Positions 33,863-43,366 of a stretch of DNA of 64,000 bases are shown here, one piece after another. The translations under genes were made by a program, and so were the position numbers. Within the stretch, counting starts at the first letter, position 1. Each line of letters begins with the position of its first letter. Origin of the DNA: UBA1479 sp002706405 (GTDB taxonomy: Bacteria > Pseudomonadota > Alphaproteobacteria > Rhodospirillales > Casp-alpha2). Below the pieces are notes generated by a model. The model was given only the letters and a program-made list of their open reading frames with translations, was not told where the DNA came from and did not search any database. Location of the stretch: contig CAXATO010000004.1 in NCBI GenBank assembly GCA_963972255.1, positions 124,001 to 188,000 on the forward strand. Direction: 5' to 3'.

Positions 33863-36800
33863 ATGAGCCAGACCTCACGGCGCAACGGTTATGGACTGCC
33901 CGTTGAAGAGGGGATGTACGACCCCCTGAACGAGCACGATGCTTGTGGATTCGGCTTCATCGCCGACATTCACAATCAGCCGCGCCATGAGATCGTTCAT
34001 CAGGCGCTGGAAATCGTCCACCACATGGATCACCGGGGCGCCATCGGCGCCGATCCCATGGCTGGCGACGGAGCCGGGATTCTCATTCAGCTGCCCGACG
34101 CGTTCATCCGCAAGGTCTTCGCCAAGCAGGGGATCGAGGTGCCGGCCAAGGGCGATTACGCGCTGGGCATGGTGTTCCTGCCGCGCGACCACAAGCTGCG
34201 CGACCTGGCGATCAAGGCCATTGAAAAGACCACCGCCGACGAAGGCCAGGTCCTGCTGGGCTGGCGCGACGTACCGACGGACAACAGCGTGCTCGGCGAA
34301 AGCGTCAAGCCGAACGAACCGGTCATCAAGCAGGTGCTGATCCAGCGCGGCCCGGACACGGCCGACAACGCGGCCTTCGAACGCAAGCTCTACGTCATCC
34401 GCAAGCAGGCCCATCACGCGCTCTGGGATAAGGACGAAGGCTCCTGGCAGGACTTCTATTTCCCGTCCATGTCGTCGGCCACCATCGTCTACAAGGGCAT
34501 GGTGCTGGCCCCCAACCTGTCCAAATACTACCTGGATTTCCAGGATACGGATTTCGCCACGGCGATCGCCCTGTTCCACCAACGGTTCTCGACCAACACC
34601 TTCCCGTCGTGGCGCCTGGCGCAGCCGTTCCGTTTCCTGTGCCACAACGGCGAAATCAACACCCTGCGCGGCAACCTCAACTGGATGAACGCGCGTCGCC
34701 ATAACATGTCGTCCAAGATTCTGGGTGACGATCTGGAAAAGCTGTGGCCGCTGATCGGCGACGGATCGTCCGATTCGTCGACCTTCGACAACGCGCTCGA
34801 ACTTCTGGTCATGGGCGGCTATTCGCTCAGCCATGCCATGATGCTGATGATTCCGGAAGCCTGGAACAACAACCCGCAGATGGCCCCCGAACGGCGCGCC
34901 TTCTATGAATATTTCTCGGCCCTGATGGAACCCTGGGACGGCCCCGCCGCCATGGCCTTCACCGACGGCCGGCAGATCGCCGCCACCCTGGACCGCAACG
35001 GCCTGCGGCCGGCGCGCTATATCGTGACCGACGACGGTCTGGTGGTCATGGCGTCGGAAGTCGGCGTGCTGAACATTCCGGAAGAAAAGATCGTCCAGAA
35101 ATGGCGCCTGCAGCCGGGCAAGATGCTGGTGGTCGACCTGGAACAGCACCGCATCATTTCCGACGAGGAAGTGAAGTCGGAACTGGCGTCGGAATATCCC
35201 TATCAGGAATGGCTCGACGCGACGCAGATTCATCTTGCCGACCTGCCGCCGGAAATCGGCCCCATGACGCCGGATTCCAAGACCCTTTTGGATCAGCAGC
35301 AGGCCTTCGGCTACAACCGCGAAGACCTCAAGTTCTTCCTCGACCCCATGGCCGAGAAGGGCGAGGACCCGGTCGGCTCCATGGGCCGCGACATTCCGCT
35401 GGCCATGCTGTCGGACAAGCCGCGCATGCTCTACGACTATTTCTTCCAGAACTTCGCGCAGGTGACCAACCCGCCCATCGACCCGATCCGCGAGGAACTG
35501 GTGATGTCGCTGGTCAGCTTCATCGGCCCGCGCCCGGACCTGCTCGACCTGGGGTCGGGCGGCACCCATAAGCGGCTCGAGGTCGATCAGCCGATCCTGT
35601 CCAACACGGATCTGGAGCGCATCCGCCGCATCGAAAACCACGTCGACGGCTCGTTCAAGACCTACACCCTGGACATCTGCTACCAGAGCACGGGCCCGAA
35701 CCGCCAGACCATGGCCCAGGCCGTGGACCGCATCTGCAACAAGGCGGAAAAGGTCGTGCGCGAGCAGGGCTACAACATCATCATCCTGTCGGACCGCGGC
35801 CTGGATGCCGACAACATCGCCATCCCGGCGCTGCTGGCGACGGGGGCCGTGCATCACCACCTGATCCGCAAGGGCCTGCGCACCGAGGTCGGCCTGGTCG
35901 TGGAAACCGGTGAAGCGCGCCGGGTCCACGACTTCTGCCTACTGGCCGGCTACGGCGCCGAAGCCATCAACCCCTATCTCGCCTTCGACACGATTTCCAA
36001 CATCATCCAGGAAAAGGCCAGCGGCCTGTCGGAAGCCAAGGCCCATGCCTATTACATCAAGGCGGTCGGCAAGGGCATCATGAAGGTCATGTCCAAGATG
36101 GGCATCTCAACCTATCAGTCCTATTGCGGCGCGCAGATCTTCGACGCCGTCGGCCTGTCGTCGGAATTCATCGACGCCTATTTCACCGGCACGGCGACCA
36201 AGGTCGAAGGGGCCGGCATCACGGAGATCGCGGAAGAGACCGAGCGCCGCCACGCGCTGGCCTTCGGCGACGCGCCGATCTACCGCTCGGAACTGGACGT
36301 CGGCGGCGACCTGGCCTTCCGTATCCGCGGCGAGGAACATGTCTGGACGCCGGAAACCATCGGCACCCTGCAGCACGCCGTGCGCTCGGCCAACTACAAG
36401 CTGTTCAAGTCCTATACGGCCAAGGTCGATAACCAGGTCGCCAAGCTGAAGAACCTGCGCGGGCTGTTCGACCTGAAGCCCGTGGGCAAGCCGGTGCCGC
36501 TGGACGAGGTCGAACCCGCGTCCGAAATCGTCAAGCGCTTCGCCACCGGGGCCATGTCCTTCGGCTCCATTTCCTGGGAAGCCCATACGACGCTCGCCAT
36601 CGCCATGAACCGCATCGGCGGACGCTCCAACACGGGCGAGGGCGGTGAGGATGGTGTCCGCTACAAGCCCCTGCCGAACGGCGATTCCATGAAGTCGCGC
36701 ATCAAGCAGGTGGCCTCGGGCCGGTTCGGCGTGACCACGGAATACCTGGTCAACGCCGACGACCTGCAGATCAAGATGGCCCAGGGTGCGAAGCCCGGCG

Positions 36801-38488
36801 AAGGCGGCCAACTGCCCGGCCACAAGGTCGACGAATGGATCGCCCGCGTGCGTCATTCGACCCCGGGCGTGGGCCTGATTTCCCCGCCGCCGCACCACGA
36901 TATCTATTCCATCGAGGATCTGGCGCAGCTGATCCACGACCTCAAGAACGTCAACCCGAAGGCGCGGGTGTCGGTCAAGCTGGTGTCCGAAGTGGGCGTC
37001 GGCACGGTCGCCGCCGGGGTCTCCAAGGCCTATGCGGATCACGTCACCATTTCCGGCCACGACGGCGGCACGGGGGCCAGCCCGCTGACCTCCATCCTCA
37101 ACGCCGGCGGTCCGTGGGAACTCGGTTTGGCGGAAACCCATCAGACGCTGGTCATGAACGCGCTGCGCGGCCGCATCGCCGTGCAGGTCGACGGCGGGGT
37201 GCGCACGGGACGGGATGTCGTCATCGGCGCCCTTCTGGGGGCCGACGAATTCGGCTTCGCCACCTCGGCCCTGATCGCCGAAGGCTGCATCATGATGCGC
37301 AAGTGTCATCTGAACACCTGCCCGGTCGGCGTCGCGACCCAGGACCCGGAACTGCGCAAGCGCTTCACCGGCGAACCGGAACATGTCGTCAACTTCTTCA
37401 CCTTCATGGCCGAAGAAGTGCGCGAGATCATGGCCGAACTGGGCTTCCGCACGATCAACGAAATGATCGGCCGGCGCGAAGCTCTGGACGTGCGCCCGGC
37501 GGTCGATCACTGGAAAGCCCACGGCGTCGACGTGGCGCGGCTTCTGGCCCCGGTCAAGCCGGCCGAAGGCGTGGCCGTCTACAACTGCGAAACCCAGGAT
37601 CACGGGCTCGACAAGGCGCTCGATCATCAGCTCATCGAGCAGGCCAAGGACGCCATCGAGAACGGCACCCCGGTCAGCCTTGAGTTTCCGATCAAGAACA
37701 TCAACCGCACCGTCGGCGCCATGATGTCGGGCGAGATCGCCCTGAAGTACGGCCACGAAGGTCTGCCGGACGACACCATTCACGTGAAGTTCACCGGCAA
37801 CGCCGGGCAGAGCTTCGGCGCCTGGCTGACCAAAGGCGTGTCGTTCGAACTGATCGGCGATGCCAACGACTACGTGGGCAAGGGCCTGTCGGGCGGACGC
37901 ATCGCCGTCTATCCGTCGCCCAAAAGCCCCATCGTGCCGGAACAGAACATCATCGTCGGGAATACCGTTCTTTACGGCGCCATCTCCGGGGAATGCTATT
38001 TCCGCGGCGTCGCCGGGGAACGCTTCGCCGTGCGCAACTCGGGTGCCGCCGCCGTGGTCGAAGGCTGCGGTGATCACGGCTGTGAATACATGACCGGGGG
38101 CACCGTCGTCGTCCTGGGCGAAACGGGACGCAACTTCGCCGCCGGCATGTCGGGCGGGATCGCCTATGTTCTGGACGAAGCGGGCAATTTCGACACGCTC
38201 TGCAACCAGGGCATGGTCGAACTGGAACCCGTCGACCCCAACGAACCCGACGACGGCACCGCCGACGTCGCGTCGGACCCGATGCGCTTCGACGCGCGTC
38301 GTCTCAAGGGCCTGATCGAGAATCACCTGCGCTATACGGGAAGCTCGCGGGCCAAACACATCCTGGACAACTGGGACGCCTATCTGCCCAAGTTCATCAA
38401 GATCATGCCGGTGGATTACCGCCGTGCGCTTCGCGAGATGCAGGAGCGCGCCGCCGGCGCAGAAACGGCCGCATTGGCCGGGGAATAA
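33863..38488 (+). CDS. gltB: Glutamate synthase (NADPH) large subunit
   Basis: Transfers the amide of glutamine to 2-oxoglutarate. The 1541-residue protein is a normal alpha-subunit: an N-terminal Ntn amidotransferase whose nucleophile is Cys28 (EHDACGFGFIADIH), so a 27-residue propeptide must be removed; a central domain; the FMN/3Fe-4S synthase domain (GGRSNTGEGGED, SGHDGGTGASPLTSI, and Cys cluster CIMMRKCHLNTCPVGVA); and the C-terminal beta-helix GXGXG domain. AGGAAGTTAACGC precedes the ATG. gltD follows after 3 bp. Confidence 0.97.
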   Translation: MSQTSRRNGYGLPVEEGMYDPLNEHDACGFGFIADIHNQPRHEIVHQALEIVHHMDHRGAIGADPMAGDGAGILIQLPDAFIRKVFAKQGIEVPAKGDYALGMVFLPRDHKLRDLAIKAIEKTTADEGQVLLGWRDVPTDNSVLGESVKPNEPVIKQVLIQRGPDTADNAAFERKLYVIRKQAHHALWDKDEGSWQDFYFPSMSSATIVYKGMVLAPNLSKYYLDFQDTDFATAIALFHQRFSTNTFPSWRLAQPFRFLCHNGEINTLRGNLNWMNARRHNMSSKILGDDLEKLWPLIGDGSSDSSTFDNALELLVMGGYSLSHAMMLMIPEAWNNNPQMAPERRAFYEYFSALMEPWDGPAAMAFTDGRQIAATLDRNGLRPARYIVTDDGLVVMASEVGVLNIPEEKIVQKWRLQPGKMLVVDLEQHRIISDEEVKSELASEYPYQEWLDATQIHLADLPPEIGPMTPDSKTLLDQQQAFGYNREDLKFFLDPMAEKGEDPVGSMGRDIPLAMLSDKPRMLYDYFFQNFAQVTNPPIDPIREELVMSLVSFIGPRPDLLDLGSGGTHKRLEVDQPILSNTDLERIRRIENHVDGSFKTYTLDICYQSTGPNRQTMAQAVDRICNKAEKVVREQGYNIIILSDRGLDADNIAIPALLATGAVHHHLIRKGLRTEVGLVVETGEARRVHDFCLLAGYGAEAINPYLAFDTISNIIQEKASGLSEAKAHAYYIKAVGKGIMKVMSKMGISTYQSYCGAQIFDAVGLSSEFIDAYFTGTATKVEGAGITEIAEETERRHALAFGDAPIYRSELDVGGDLAFRIRGEEHVWTPETIGTLQHAVRSANYKLFKSYTAKVDNQVAKLKNLRGLFDLKPVGKPVPLDEVEPASEIVKRFATGAMSFGSISWEAHTTLAIAMNRIGGRSNTGEGGEDGVRYKPLPNGDSMKSRIKQVASGRFGVTTEYLVNADDLQIKMAQGAKPGEGGQLPGHKVDEWIARVRHSTPGVGLISPPPHHDIYSIEDLAQLIHDLKNVNPKARVSVKLVSEVGVGTVAAGVSKAYADHVTISGHDGGTGASPLTSILNAGGPWELGLAETHQTLVMNALRGRIAVQVDGGVRTGRDVVIGALLGADEFGFATSALIAEGCIMMRKCHLNTCPVGVATQDPELRKRFTGEPEHVVNFFTFMAEEVREIMAELGFRTINEMIGRREALDVRPAVDHWKAHGVDVARLLAPVKPAEGVAVYNCETQDHGLDKALDHQLIEQAKDAIENGTPVSLEFPIKNINRTVGAMMSGEIALKYGHEGLPDDTIHVKFTGNAGQSFGAWLTKGVSFELIGDANDYVGKGLSGGRIAVYPSPKSPIVPEQNIIVGNTVLYGAISGECYFRGVAGERFAVRNSGAAAVVEGCGDHGCEYMTGGTVVVLGETGRNFAAGMSGGIAYVLDEAGNFDTLCNQGMVELEPVDPNEPDDGTADVASDPMRFDARRLKGLIENHLRYTGSSRAKHILDNWDAYLPKFIKIMPVDYRRALREMQERAAGAETAALAGE

Positions 38489-38491
38489 ATA

Positions 38492-39937
38492 ATGGGAAAA
38501 CCCACTGGATTTTTGGAGATCGAGCGTCACGATCGGTCGTACCGCCCGGTTGAAGAACGCCTGAAGCATTGGCACGAGTTCGTCGAGCCGCTGACCGACG
38601 CCGAAGTGTCGGAGCAGGGGGCGCGCTGCATGGACTGCGGCATTCCCTACTGTCATCAGGGCTGCCCGGTGAACAACATCATTCCCGACTGGAATGACCT
38701 GGTCTATCGCGACAAATGGCGCGAAGGGCTGGAGCTTCTGCACTCCACCAACAACTTCCCGGAATTCACGGGCCGCGTCTGCCCCGCCCCCTGCGAGGCG
38801 TCGTGCACCCTGAACCTTCAGGACGAACCGGTGACCATCAAGACCATCGAGTGTTCGCTGGTCGACCGGGGTTGGGCCAAGGGTTGGATCAAGCCGCAAA
38901 TTCCGGCCCACCACACGGACAAGCGCGTCGCCGTCGTCGGCTCGGGCCCCGCGGGTCTGGCCTGCGCCCAGCAACTGGCCCGTGCCGGGCACAAAGTCGT
39001 CGTGTTCGAAAAGAACGAACGGATCGGCGGTCTGCTGCGCTTCGGCATTCCCGACTTCAAGATGGAAAAGCACCTGATCGACCGGCGCATCGCGCAGATG
39101 CAGACCGAAGGTGTCGAATTCCGCCCCAACAGCCATGTCGGCGAGAACGTGGACGCGACGGACTTGATGAACGATTTCGACGCCGTGGCATTGTGCGGCG
39201 GATCGGAAGTGCCGCGCGACCTGCCGGTGCCGGGCCGCGAATTGCCGGGCGTGCATTTCGCCATGGAATTCCTGACCCAGCAGAACCGCCGGGTGTCCGG
39301 ATCCAACGCGCCCAAGGCGGCGGAGATCCTGGCCACCGACAAACACGTCATCGTCATCGGCGGCGGCGACACGGGGTCGGACTGCGTCGGCACCTCGAAC
39401 CGCCATGGCGCGGCCTCGGTCACGCAGTTGGAGCTCATGCCCCAGCCGCCGGAAAAGGAAAACAAGGCCCTGACCTGGCCGGACTGGCCCTTGAAGCTGC
39501 GCACCTCGTCCTCGCACCAGGAAGGCGTGGAACGGGATTTCGCGGTCATGACCAAGTCGTTCTCCGCCGGCCCGGACGGCCGCGTCAACGCGCTCAACGG
39601 CGTGCGCCTGGAATGGCGGCCCAGCGAAAGCGGCGGCATGGAAATGGTCGAGGTGCCGGGCTCGGAATTCACCCTGAAGGCCGATCTGGTGCTGCTGGCC
39701 ATGGGCTTCGTCCATCCGGTTCACGACGGCATGATCAAGGCCCTCGGGGTCGATCTCGATCCGCGCGGCAACATCAAGGCCGATACGGACAAATACGCGA
39801 CGTCCCTTCCCAAGGTTTTTGCCGCCGGCGACATGCGCCGGGGTCAGTCCCTGGTCGTTTGGGCGATCCGCGAAGGCCGCCAATGCGCCAAGTCGATCGA
39901 CGAATTCCTGATGGGGGCCAGCGACCTGCCGCGCTAG
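38492..39937 (+). CDS. gltD: Glutamate synthase (NADPH) small subunit
   Basis: A 481-residue FAD-containing subunit that passes electrons from NADPH to GltB. The N-terminal Cys clusters for 4Fe-4S centres (CMDCGIPYCHQGCPVNN; CPAPCEASC), the FAD Rossmann VAVVGSGPAGLACAQQL and the NADPH Rossmann VIVIGGGDTGSDCVGTS are intact, as is the terminal FAAGDMRRGQSLVVWAI. Co-transcribed with gltB for ammonium assimilation. Confidence 0.97.
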   Translation: MGKPTGFLEIERHDRSYRPVEERLKHWHEFVEPLTDAEVSEQGARCMDCGIPYCHQGCPVNNIIPDWNDLVYRDKWREGLELLHSTNNFPEFTGRVCPAPCEASCTLNLQDEPVTIKTIECSLVDRGWAKGWIKPQIPAHHTDKRVAVVGSGPAGLACAQQLARAGHKVVVFEKNERIGGLLRFGIPDFKMEKHLIDRRIAQMQTEGVEFRPNSHVGENVDATDLMNDFDAVALCGGSEVPRDLPVPGRELPGVHFAMEFLTQQNRRVSGSNAPKAAEILATDKHVIVIGGGDTGSDCVGTSNRHGAASVTQLELMPQPPEKENKALTWPDWPLKLRTSSSHQEGVERDFAVMTKSFSAGPDGRVNALNGVRLEWRPSESGGMEMVEVPGSEFTLKADLVLLAMGFVHPVHDGMIKALGVDLDPRGNIKADTDKYATSLPKVFAAGDMRRGQSLVVWAIREGRQCAKSIDEFLMGASDLPR

Positions 39938-39973
39938 GTTGCGGCCCGACGCCGGTTGACGGGCGCCCGACGC

Positions 39974-40513
39974 CTAGGAACGCTTTTCCTGCATACGTCG
40001 AACCTTGTCGGCGTGGCGGATGAACTTCGTCGCCGCGACGATCTTACCGACGCCCGGACCGTCTTCACGGCCCAGCGGCAGCCGGAGTGTCTGGCATTCG
40101 GCGATCAGTCCGCTATCGAGCGCCCAGGTGTTCTGCATCAACACCGGCTGGCCGGAGTCGTATACCGCGCAATACTGCGCCACGACGTCGGCTGCGTTCA
40201 ATTCGCTGAGTCCGTCGATAACGGGCCGGCCCGTGGGATCCGGGCGGTCGCCGAGAAATAGAAACCGCCCCGATCCCCAGAACCGGTAGATGAAATCGCG
40301 CGGGGTCGGCCCCGCATCCACGACGGTCAGGATCATGAGAATGTCCGGCGCCAGATCAATCAGCCGGAAACCTTCGCCCGCCGCCCCTCCCCAAGTGGGC
40401 AGGGCAGGCGGATTGGCCAAGCCCGCCCAATAGTCGAACAGCTCCACCAACCTCGGTTCCATCACCTCGGGATCGACGGAAAGTGCCTCTATCTGCGGCT
40501 TCTGATCGACCAT
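39974..40513 (-). CDS. PAS_5-type PAS-domain protein
   Basis: A 179-residue single-domain protein: VELFDYWAGL, LPTWGG, FRLIDLAPDILMILTVVD, FIYRFWGSGRFLFLGDRPDP-like, and a C-terminal LRLPLGREDG. This is the pattern of the PAS_5 family, abundant in Rhodospirillales and of unknown ligand. No output domain is attached. Start at MVDQKPQIE (40513) rather than 40540. It converges on gltD. Confidence 0.8.
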   Translation of the reverse strand: MVDQKPQIEALSVDPEVMEPRLVELFDYWAGLANPPALPTWGGAAGEGFRLIDLAPDILMILTVVDAGPTPRDFIYRFWGSGRFLFLGDRPDPTGRPVIDGLSELNAADVVAQYCAVYDSGQPVLMQNTWALDSGLIAECQTLRLPLGREDGPGVGKIVAATKFIRHADKVRRMQEKRS

Positions 40514-40602
40514 CCTGCTCCCCTCGGGTATAAATCCCATTAAAGGTTAGGCCTTGATCGGACCGGAGATCAACCATTGCCCATATTTGATTTCAGTCGC
40601 CC

Positions 40603-41316
40603 GTGACCACGCGCCCCGTCATCGGCATCCTCCTCGACTACCAAGAAGAGGGAAGCTTTTCCCGACGCCCGCATTACGCGTTGCGCCGGGCCTATTTCGA
40701 TGCCGTGTGGCAGGCGGGCGGATTGCCCGTGGGTCTGCCCTATATCATCGAAGCCTGGGACGATTATCTGGACGCGGTCGGCGGGGTGATCGTGCCGGGC
40801 GGGTTCTACCCCTTCCCCGAGGTCTATTACGGCGGCGAACTGGTGGTCGCCGAACCGCCGCACCCGCGCCATGCCGCCGAGGTTCCGCTGGTTCAGGCCG
40901 CGATCGCCCGGGACCTGCCCCTGTTGGGCATCTGCGCCGGCTTGCAGGTGCTGGCCGCGGTCGAAGGGGCCAGCCTGATCCGCGACCTGAAGGCGGAGGT
41001 TGGCGGGGACATCGACCATCTCAACGAAAAGCCGGCGGAAGAGCATGCCCATGCCGTCGCCGTGACGCCGGGAACCCTGCTGCACAAGATCGTCGGGCGC
41101 GACGAGATCATGGTCAACACGGCCCATAACGAAGCCCCGCGAATGCTGCCGCCGACCCTGGTGGTGAACGCCGTGGCGCCGGACGGCGTGATCGAAGGAG
41201 CGGAGCGGCCCGATCGCAAGTTCTGCCTGGGCGTACAATGGCATCCGGAGTTCTTTCTGGGCGACGACGATCCCAACCAGGCCCTGTTCAAGGCTCTGGT
41301 CGAGGCGGCGCGGTGA
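40603..41316 (+). CDS. Gamma-glutamyl-gamma-aminobutyrate hydrolase family protein (peptidase C26)
   Basis: A 237-residue class I glutamine-amidotransferase-like hydrolase related to PuuD. The catalytic Cys is in GICAGLQVL (Cys111), the His-Glu pair in GVQWHPEFF. It starts with GTG (TTRPVIGILLDYQEEGSFS). PuuD frees GABA in putrescine degradation, but no other puu gene is near, so the substrate is open. Its stop overlaps the next start (GTGA). Confidence 0.9.
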   Translation: MTTRPVIGILLDYQEEGSFSRRPHYALRRAYFDAVWQAGGLPVGLPYIIEAWDDYLDAVGGVIVPGGFYPFPEVYYGGELVVAEPPHPRHAAEVPLVQAAIARDLPLLGICAGLQVLAAVEGASLIRDLKAEVGGDIDHLNEKPAEEHAHAVAVTPGTLLHKIVGRDEIMVNTAHNEAPRMLPPTLVVNAVAPDGVIEGAERPDRKFCLGVQWHPEFFLGDDDPNQALFKALVEAAR

Positions 41317-42161
41317 GCCCCCAGCCCTCCGACACGCCCACCGTCGGCATCGCCGGCTGCGGCACCATGGGGTTGCCCATGGCGGACTGTCTGCTGACAG
41401 CCGGGTTCGATGTATGGGGTCATGACGTCAGACCCATCGACGAATTCGGCCGCTTCGCGCCGCGCATGATCATGGACGCGGGCGCGTTCGCGGCGCGCTG
41501 CGACATCGTGCTGTCCGTGGTCCGCGATCGGCAGCAGACGGAAGATCTGTGTTTCGGCGACCAAGGCATCCTCAGGCGGGCGGCGCGGCCGAACCTGTTC
41601 GTGACCTGCTCCACCCTGTCGCCGCGCGCCGTCGCCGATTTGGCGGCACGCATGCCGGCAGGCGTGGATTTCGCCGATGCGCCCATGTCGGGTGCGCCCT
41701 ACCGCGCCGCCAAGGGCACGCTGACCTTCATGGTCGGCGGCGACGCGGCCACGGTCGCGCGCCTGATGCCCCTGTTTCAGGCCATGGGCGACGGCATTCA
41801 TCACCTCGGCCCCGTGGGGGCGGGCATGATCTGCAAGGTTTTGAACAATTTCGTCGGCGTGGTCGGCGTCGTCGCCGTGCGCAAGGCCCTGGCCTCGGCC
41901 CGGACCCTCGGCCTCGACCGGCGGCGGCTGTTGGACGTCATGGCCATGTCGTCGGGGGCCACCTGGTACGGCGACAACATCGACGCCATCGACTGGTCGC
42001 GCCAAGGGTATGATCCGAACAACACCATCGGCATCATCGAAAAGGACGTGAAGGCCTATCTCGACGCCCTGGACGGTGGCGCCGGGGCGTTCGAGACGGC
42101 GCTGCTGGACGAATTGCGCGGGCTCGAGCCCCTTGATCTGGAACCGGGGCCGCAGTCGTGA
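41313..42161 (+). CDS. NAD(P)-dependent beta-hydroxyacid dehydrogenase (HIBADH family)
   Basis: A 282-residue enzyme of the 3-hydroxyisobutyrate/tartronate semialdehyde reductase family. N-terminal Rossmann GIAGCGTMGLPMADCLLTAG, substrate loop ADAPMSGAPYRAAKGTLTFM, and the catalytic Lys in GAGMICKVLNNFVG. It starts with GTG at 41313, overlapping the upstream stop by 4 bp; the frame extends to 41238 only inside the previous gene. Translationally coupled to both neighbours. Confidence 0.9.
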   Translation: MSPQPSDTPTVGIAGCGTMGLPMADCLLTAGFDVWGHDVRPIDEFGRFAPRMIMDAGAFAARCDIVLSVVRDRQQTEDLCFGDQGILRRAARPNLFVTCSTLSPRAVADLAARMPAGVDFADAPMSGAPYRAAKGTLTFMVGGDAATVARLMPLFQAMGDGIHHLGPVGAGMICKVLNNFVGVVGVVAVRKALASARTLGLDRRRLLDVMAMSSGATWYGDNIDAIDWSRQGYDPNNTIGIIEKDVKAYLDALDGGAGAFETALLDELRGLEPLDLEPGPQS

Positions 42162-42538
42162 CGGGACGCTGGTGGCTTGTCCTGGCCGGGGTGTCCGGTG
42201 CCATGGCCGTGGCGCTGGCCGCTTACGGCAGCCACGGGCTGGAGGGCGACGCGGTCCTCAAGGGCCAGTTCGCCACCGCCAACCGATTTCACATGTGGCA
42301 TACCCTGGCGCTGGTCGGCGCGGCCCTGGTCCGGGATCGGGCGGGGACCAGGGCCGGGCCATGGGCCGCTGGGGCGGCGGCCCTGTTTTCCATCGGCACC
42401 CTTCTGTTTTCCGGGTCCCTCTACGCCGCGACGGCGCTGGGCCTGTGGCAGCTGACGTTTCTCGCCCCCTGGGGCGGGTTCGCGCTTATGGCCGGCTGGC
42501 TGGCGCTTTCCGTGGCGGGGTTTCGCGCGCGATCCTGA
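42158..42538 (+). CDS. DUF423 family membrane protein
   Basis: A 126-residue protein with four membrane segments: WWLVLAGVSGAMAVALAAYG, FHMWHTLALVGAALV, WAAGAAALFSIGTLLFSGSL and a terminal APWGGFALMAGWLAL. AAYGSHGL and the P-W-GG ending are DUF423 hallmarks. GTG start at 42158 overlaps the previous stop by 4 bp. Its last 53 bp overlap the 3' end of the convergent gene. Function unknown. Confidence 0.88.
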   Translation: MTGRWWLVLAGVSGAMAVALAAYGSHGLEGDAVLKGQFATANRFHMWHTLALVGAALVRDRAGTRAGPWAAGAAALFSIGTLLFSGSLYAATALGLWQLTFLAPWGGFALMAGWLALSVAGFRARS

Positions 42539-43181
42539 GGGACGCCACCCGGCCGCCCGCACCCCGGGGCGGCAGGTGAACGAAACGATGGCCCTTGGCC
42601 GTGAAGGCGTCGGTCAGGGCCATCATGTCTTCGATCAGCGGTTGCTGCCATTCCGCGCTCACGAGGCGCAGGGCCATGGCGTGCGCGCGGTCCTCGTCCC
42701 CGGCCTGCACGGCGGCGGCAAGGGCGACCAGCGCGCGCTCGTCCCCCGTGGTCGTGCGTTTCCATGCCTTGTGGAAATGCATCATCTTCCGGCCGCCCGC
42801 GTTGAGAATTTCGATGATCCCGCGCAGCGCCATCATGGCAGGGGTGGTGCGCGCTTCGCCGAAATGGGCGCGGTATTGAATGCCGACCAGGGGCCAGTTT
42901 TCCGGACCATGCAGCCACAAGCGGATCGGCTTGATCAGCAGGCATTCCGGCAGGTCGAGATCGGAGAAATCGAGCCGTCGGGGCCGCTCGGCGGCCTGAT
43001 CGGCGGCACCGCAGGCCGGCGCCGGATGGCGCAGTCCCCTGTCGGCGCGCCCGGGAATGGTTCCGCCCGAGACATCATCGCCGGCTTCATAACCGAAGGT
43101 CGGGGGAACGTCGGCGGGATCGCCGCGCATTTCCCCCAGCCGCCTGCCCCGATTGCCGCCGCCCATTCCCATATGTCCCAT
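42486..43181 (-). CDS. Hypothetical protein behind a Fur-box-like site
   Basis: A 231-residue protein I do not recognise. The first ~65 residues are Gly/Arg/Pro-rich (MGHMGMGGGNRGRR) and probably disordered; residues ~68-215 look folded and helical (DFSDLDLPECLLIKPIRLWL, ALRGIIEILNAGGRKMMHFH, ALAAAVQAGDEDRAHAMAL). His and Met are frequent, which would suit metal binding, but no motif is clear. The true start may be further in. An iron-box-like sequence lies 45 bp upstream, so iron-controlled expression is possible. Confidence 0.6.
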   Translation of the reverse strand: MGHMGMGGGNRGRRLGEMRGDPADVPPTFGYEAGDDVSGGTIPGRADRGLRHPAPACGAADQAAERPRRLDFSDLDLPECLLIKPIRLWLHGPENWPLVGIQYRAHFGEARTTPAMMALRGIIEILNAGGRKMMHFHKAWKRTTTGDERALVALAAAVQAGDEDRAHAMALRLVSAEWQQPLIEDMMALTDAFTAKGHRFVHLPPRGAGGRVASLRIARETPPRKAPASRP

Positions 43182-43225
43182 CGCTTCCGGTCCGCCGTTG
43201 CCTGTTCATGTCAATGCGGCCTCAA

Positions 43226-43248
43226 TTGCAAGTCATTCTTAATTGCAA
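43226..43248 (-). promoter_or_regulatory. Fur-box-like operator
   Basis: TTGCAAGTCATT followed by CTTAATTGCAA resembles the alphaproteobacterial Fur consensus (TTGCAA-n-ATTCTCA-n-TTGCAA). It is built on two direct copies of AATTGCAAGTCA (43224-43235, 43241-43252) at a 17-bp period. It is placed 45-67 bp upstream of the hypothetical gene on the minus strand. Confidence 0.5.
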
Positions 43249-43307
43249 GTCAAGGGAAAAGGCGTCGCATGCTCGCGTGAGACATTTCGGGTGGAGCATT
43301 TCGGGCA

Positions 43308-43341
43308 AAGAAAAACCGGCGCCCCCAAGGGGACGCCGGTT
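43308..43341 (-). terminator. Rho-independent terminator of pckA
   Basis: On the minus strand ACCGGCG...CGCCGGT forms a 7-bp stem extended by three further G-C pairs past a mismatch, followed by TTTTTCTTT. It begins 26 bp after the pckA stop codon. Confidence 0.85.
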
Positions 43342-43366
43342 TTCCGGTCCATAGTGCGTGCGGGGA

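Noticed and set aside
36107..39883. A very long minus-strand open frame (over 1200 codons) opposite gltB-gltD, and similar ones opposite other genes (164-1636, 3470-5515, 33875-35929).
   Set aside because: They are mirror frames of GC-rich coding genes: His/Asp/Gly/Arg-rich low-complexity translations with no domains, and the opposite strand carries unmistakable conserved genes.
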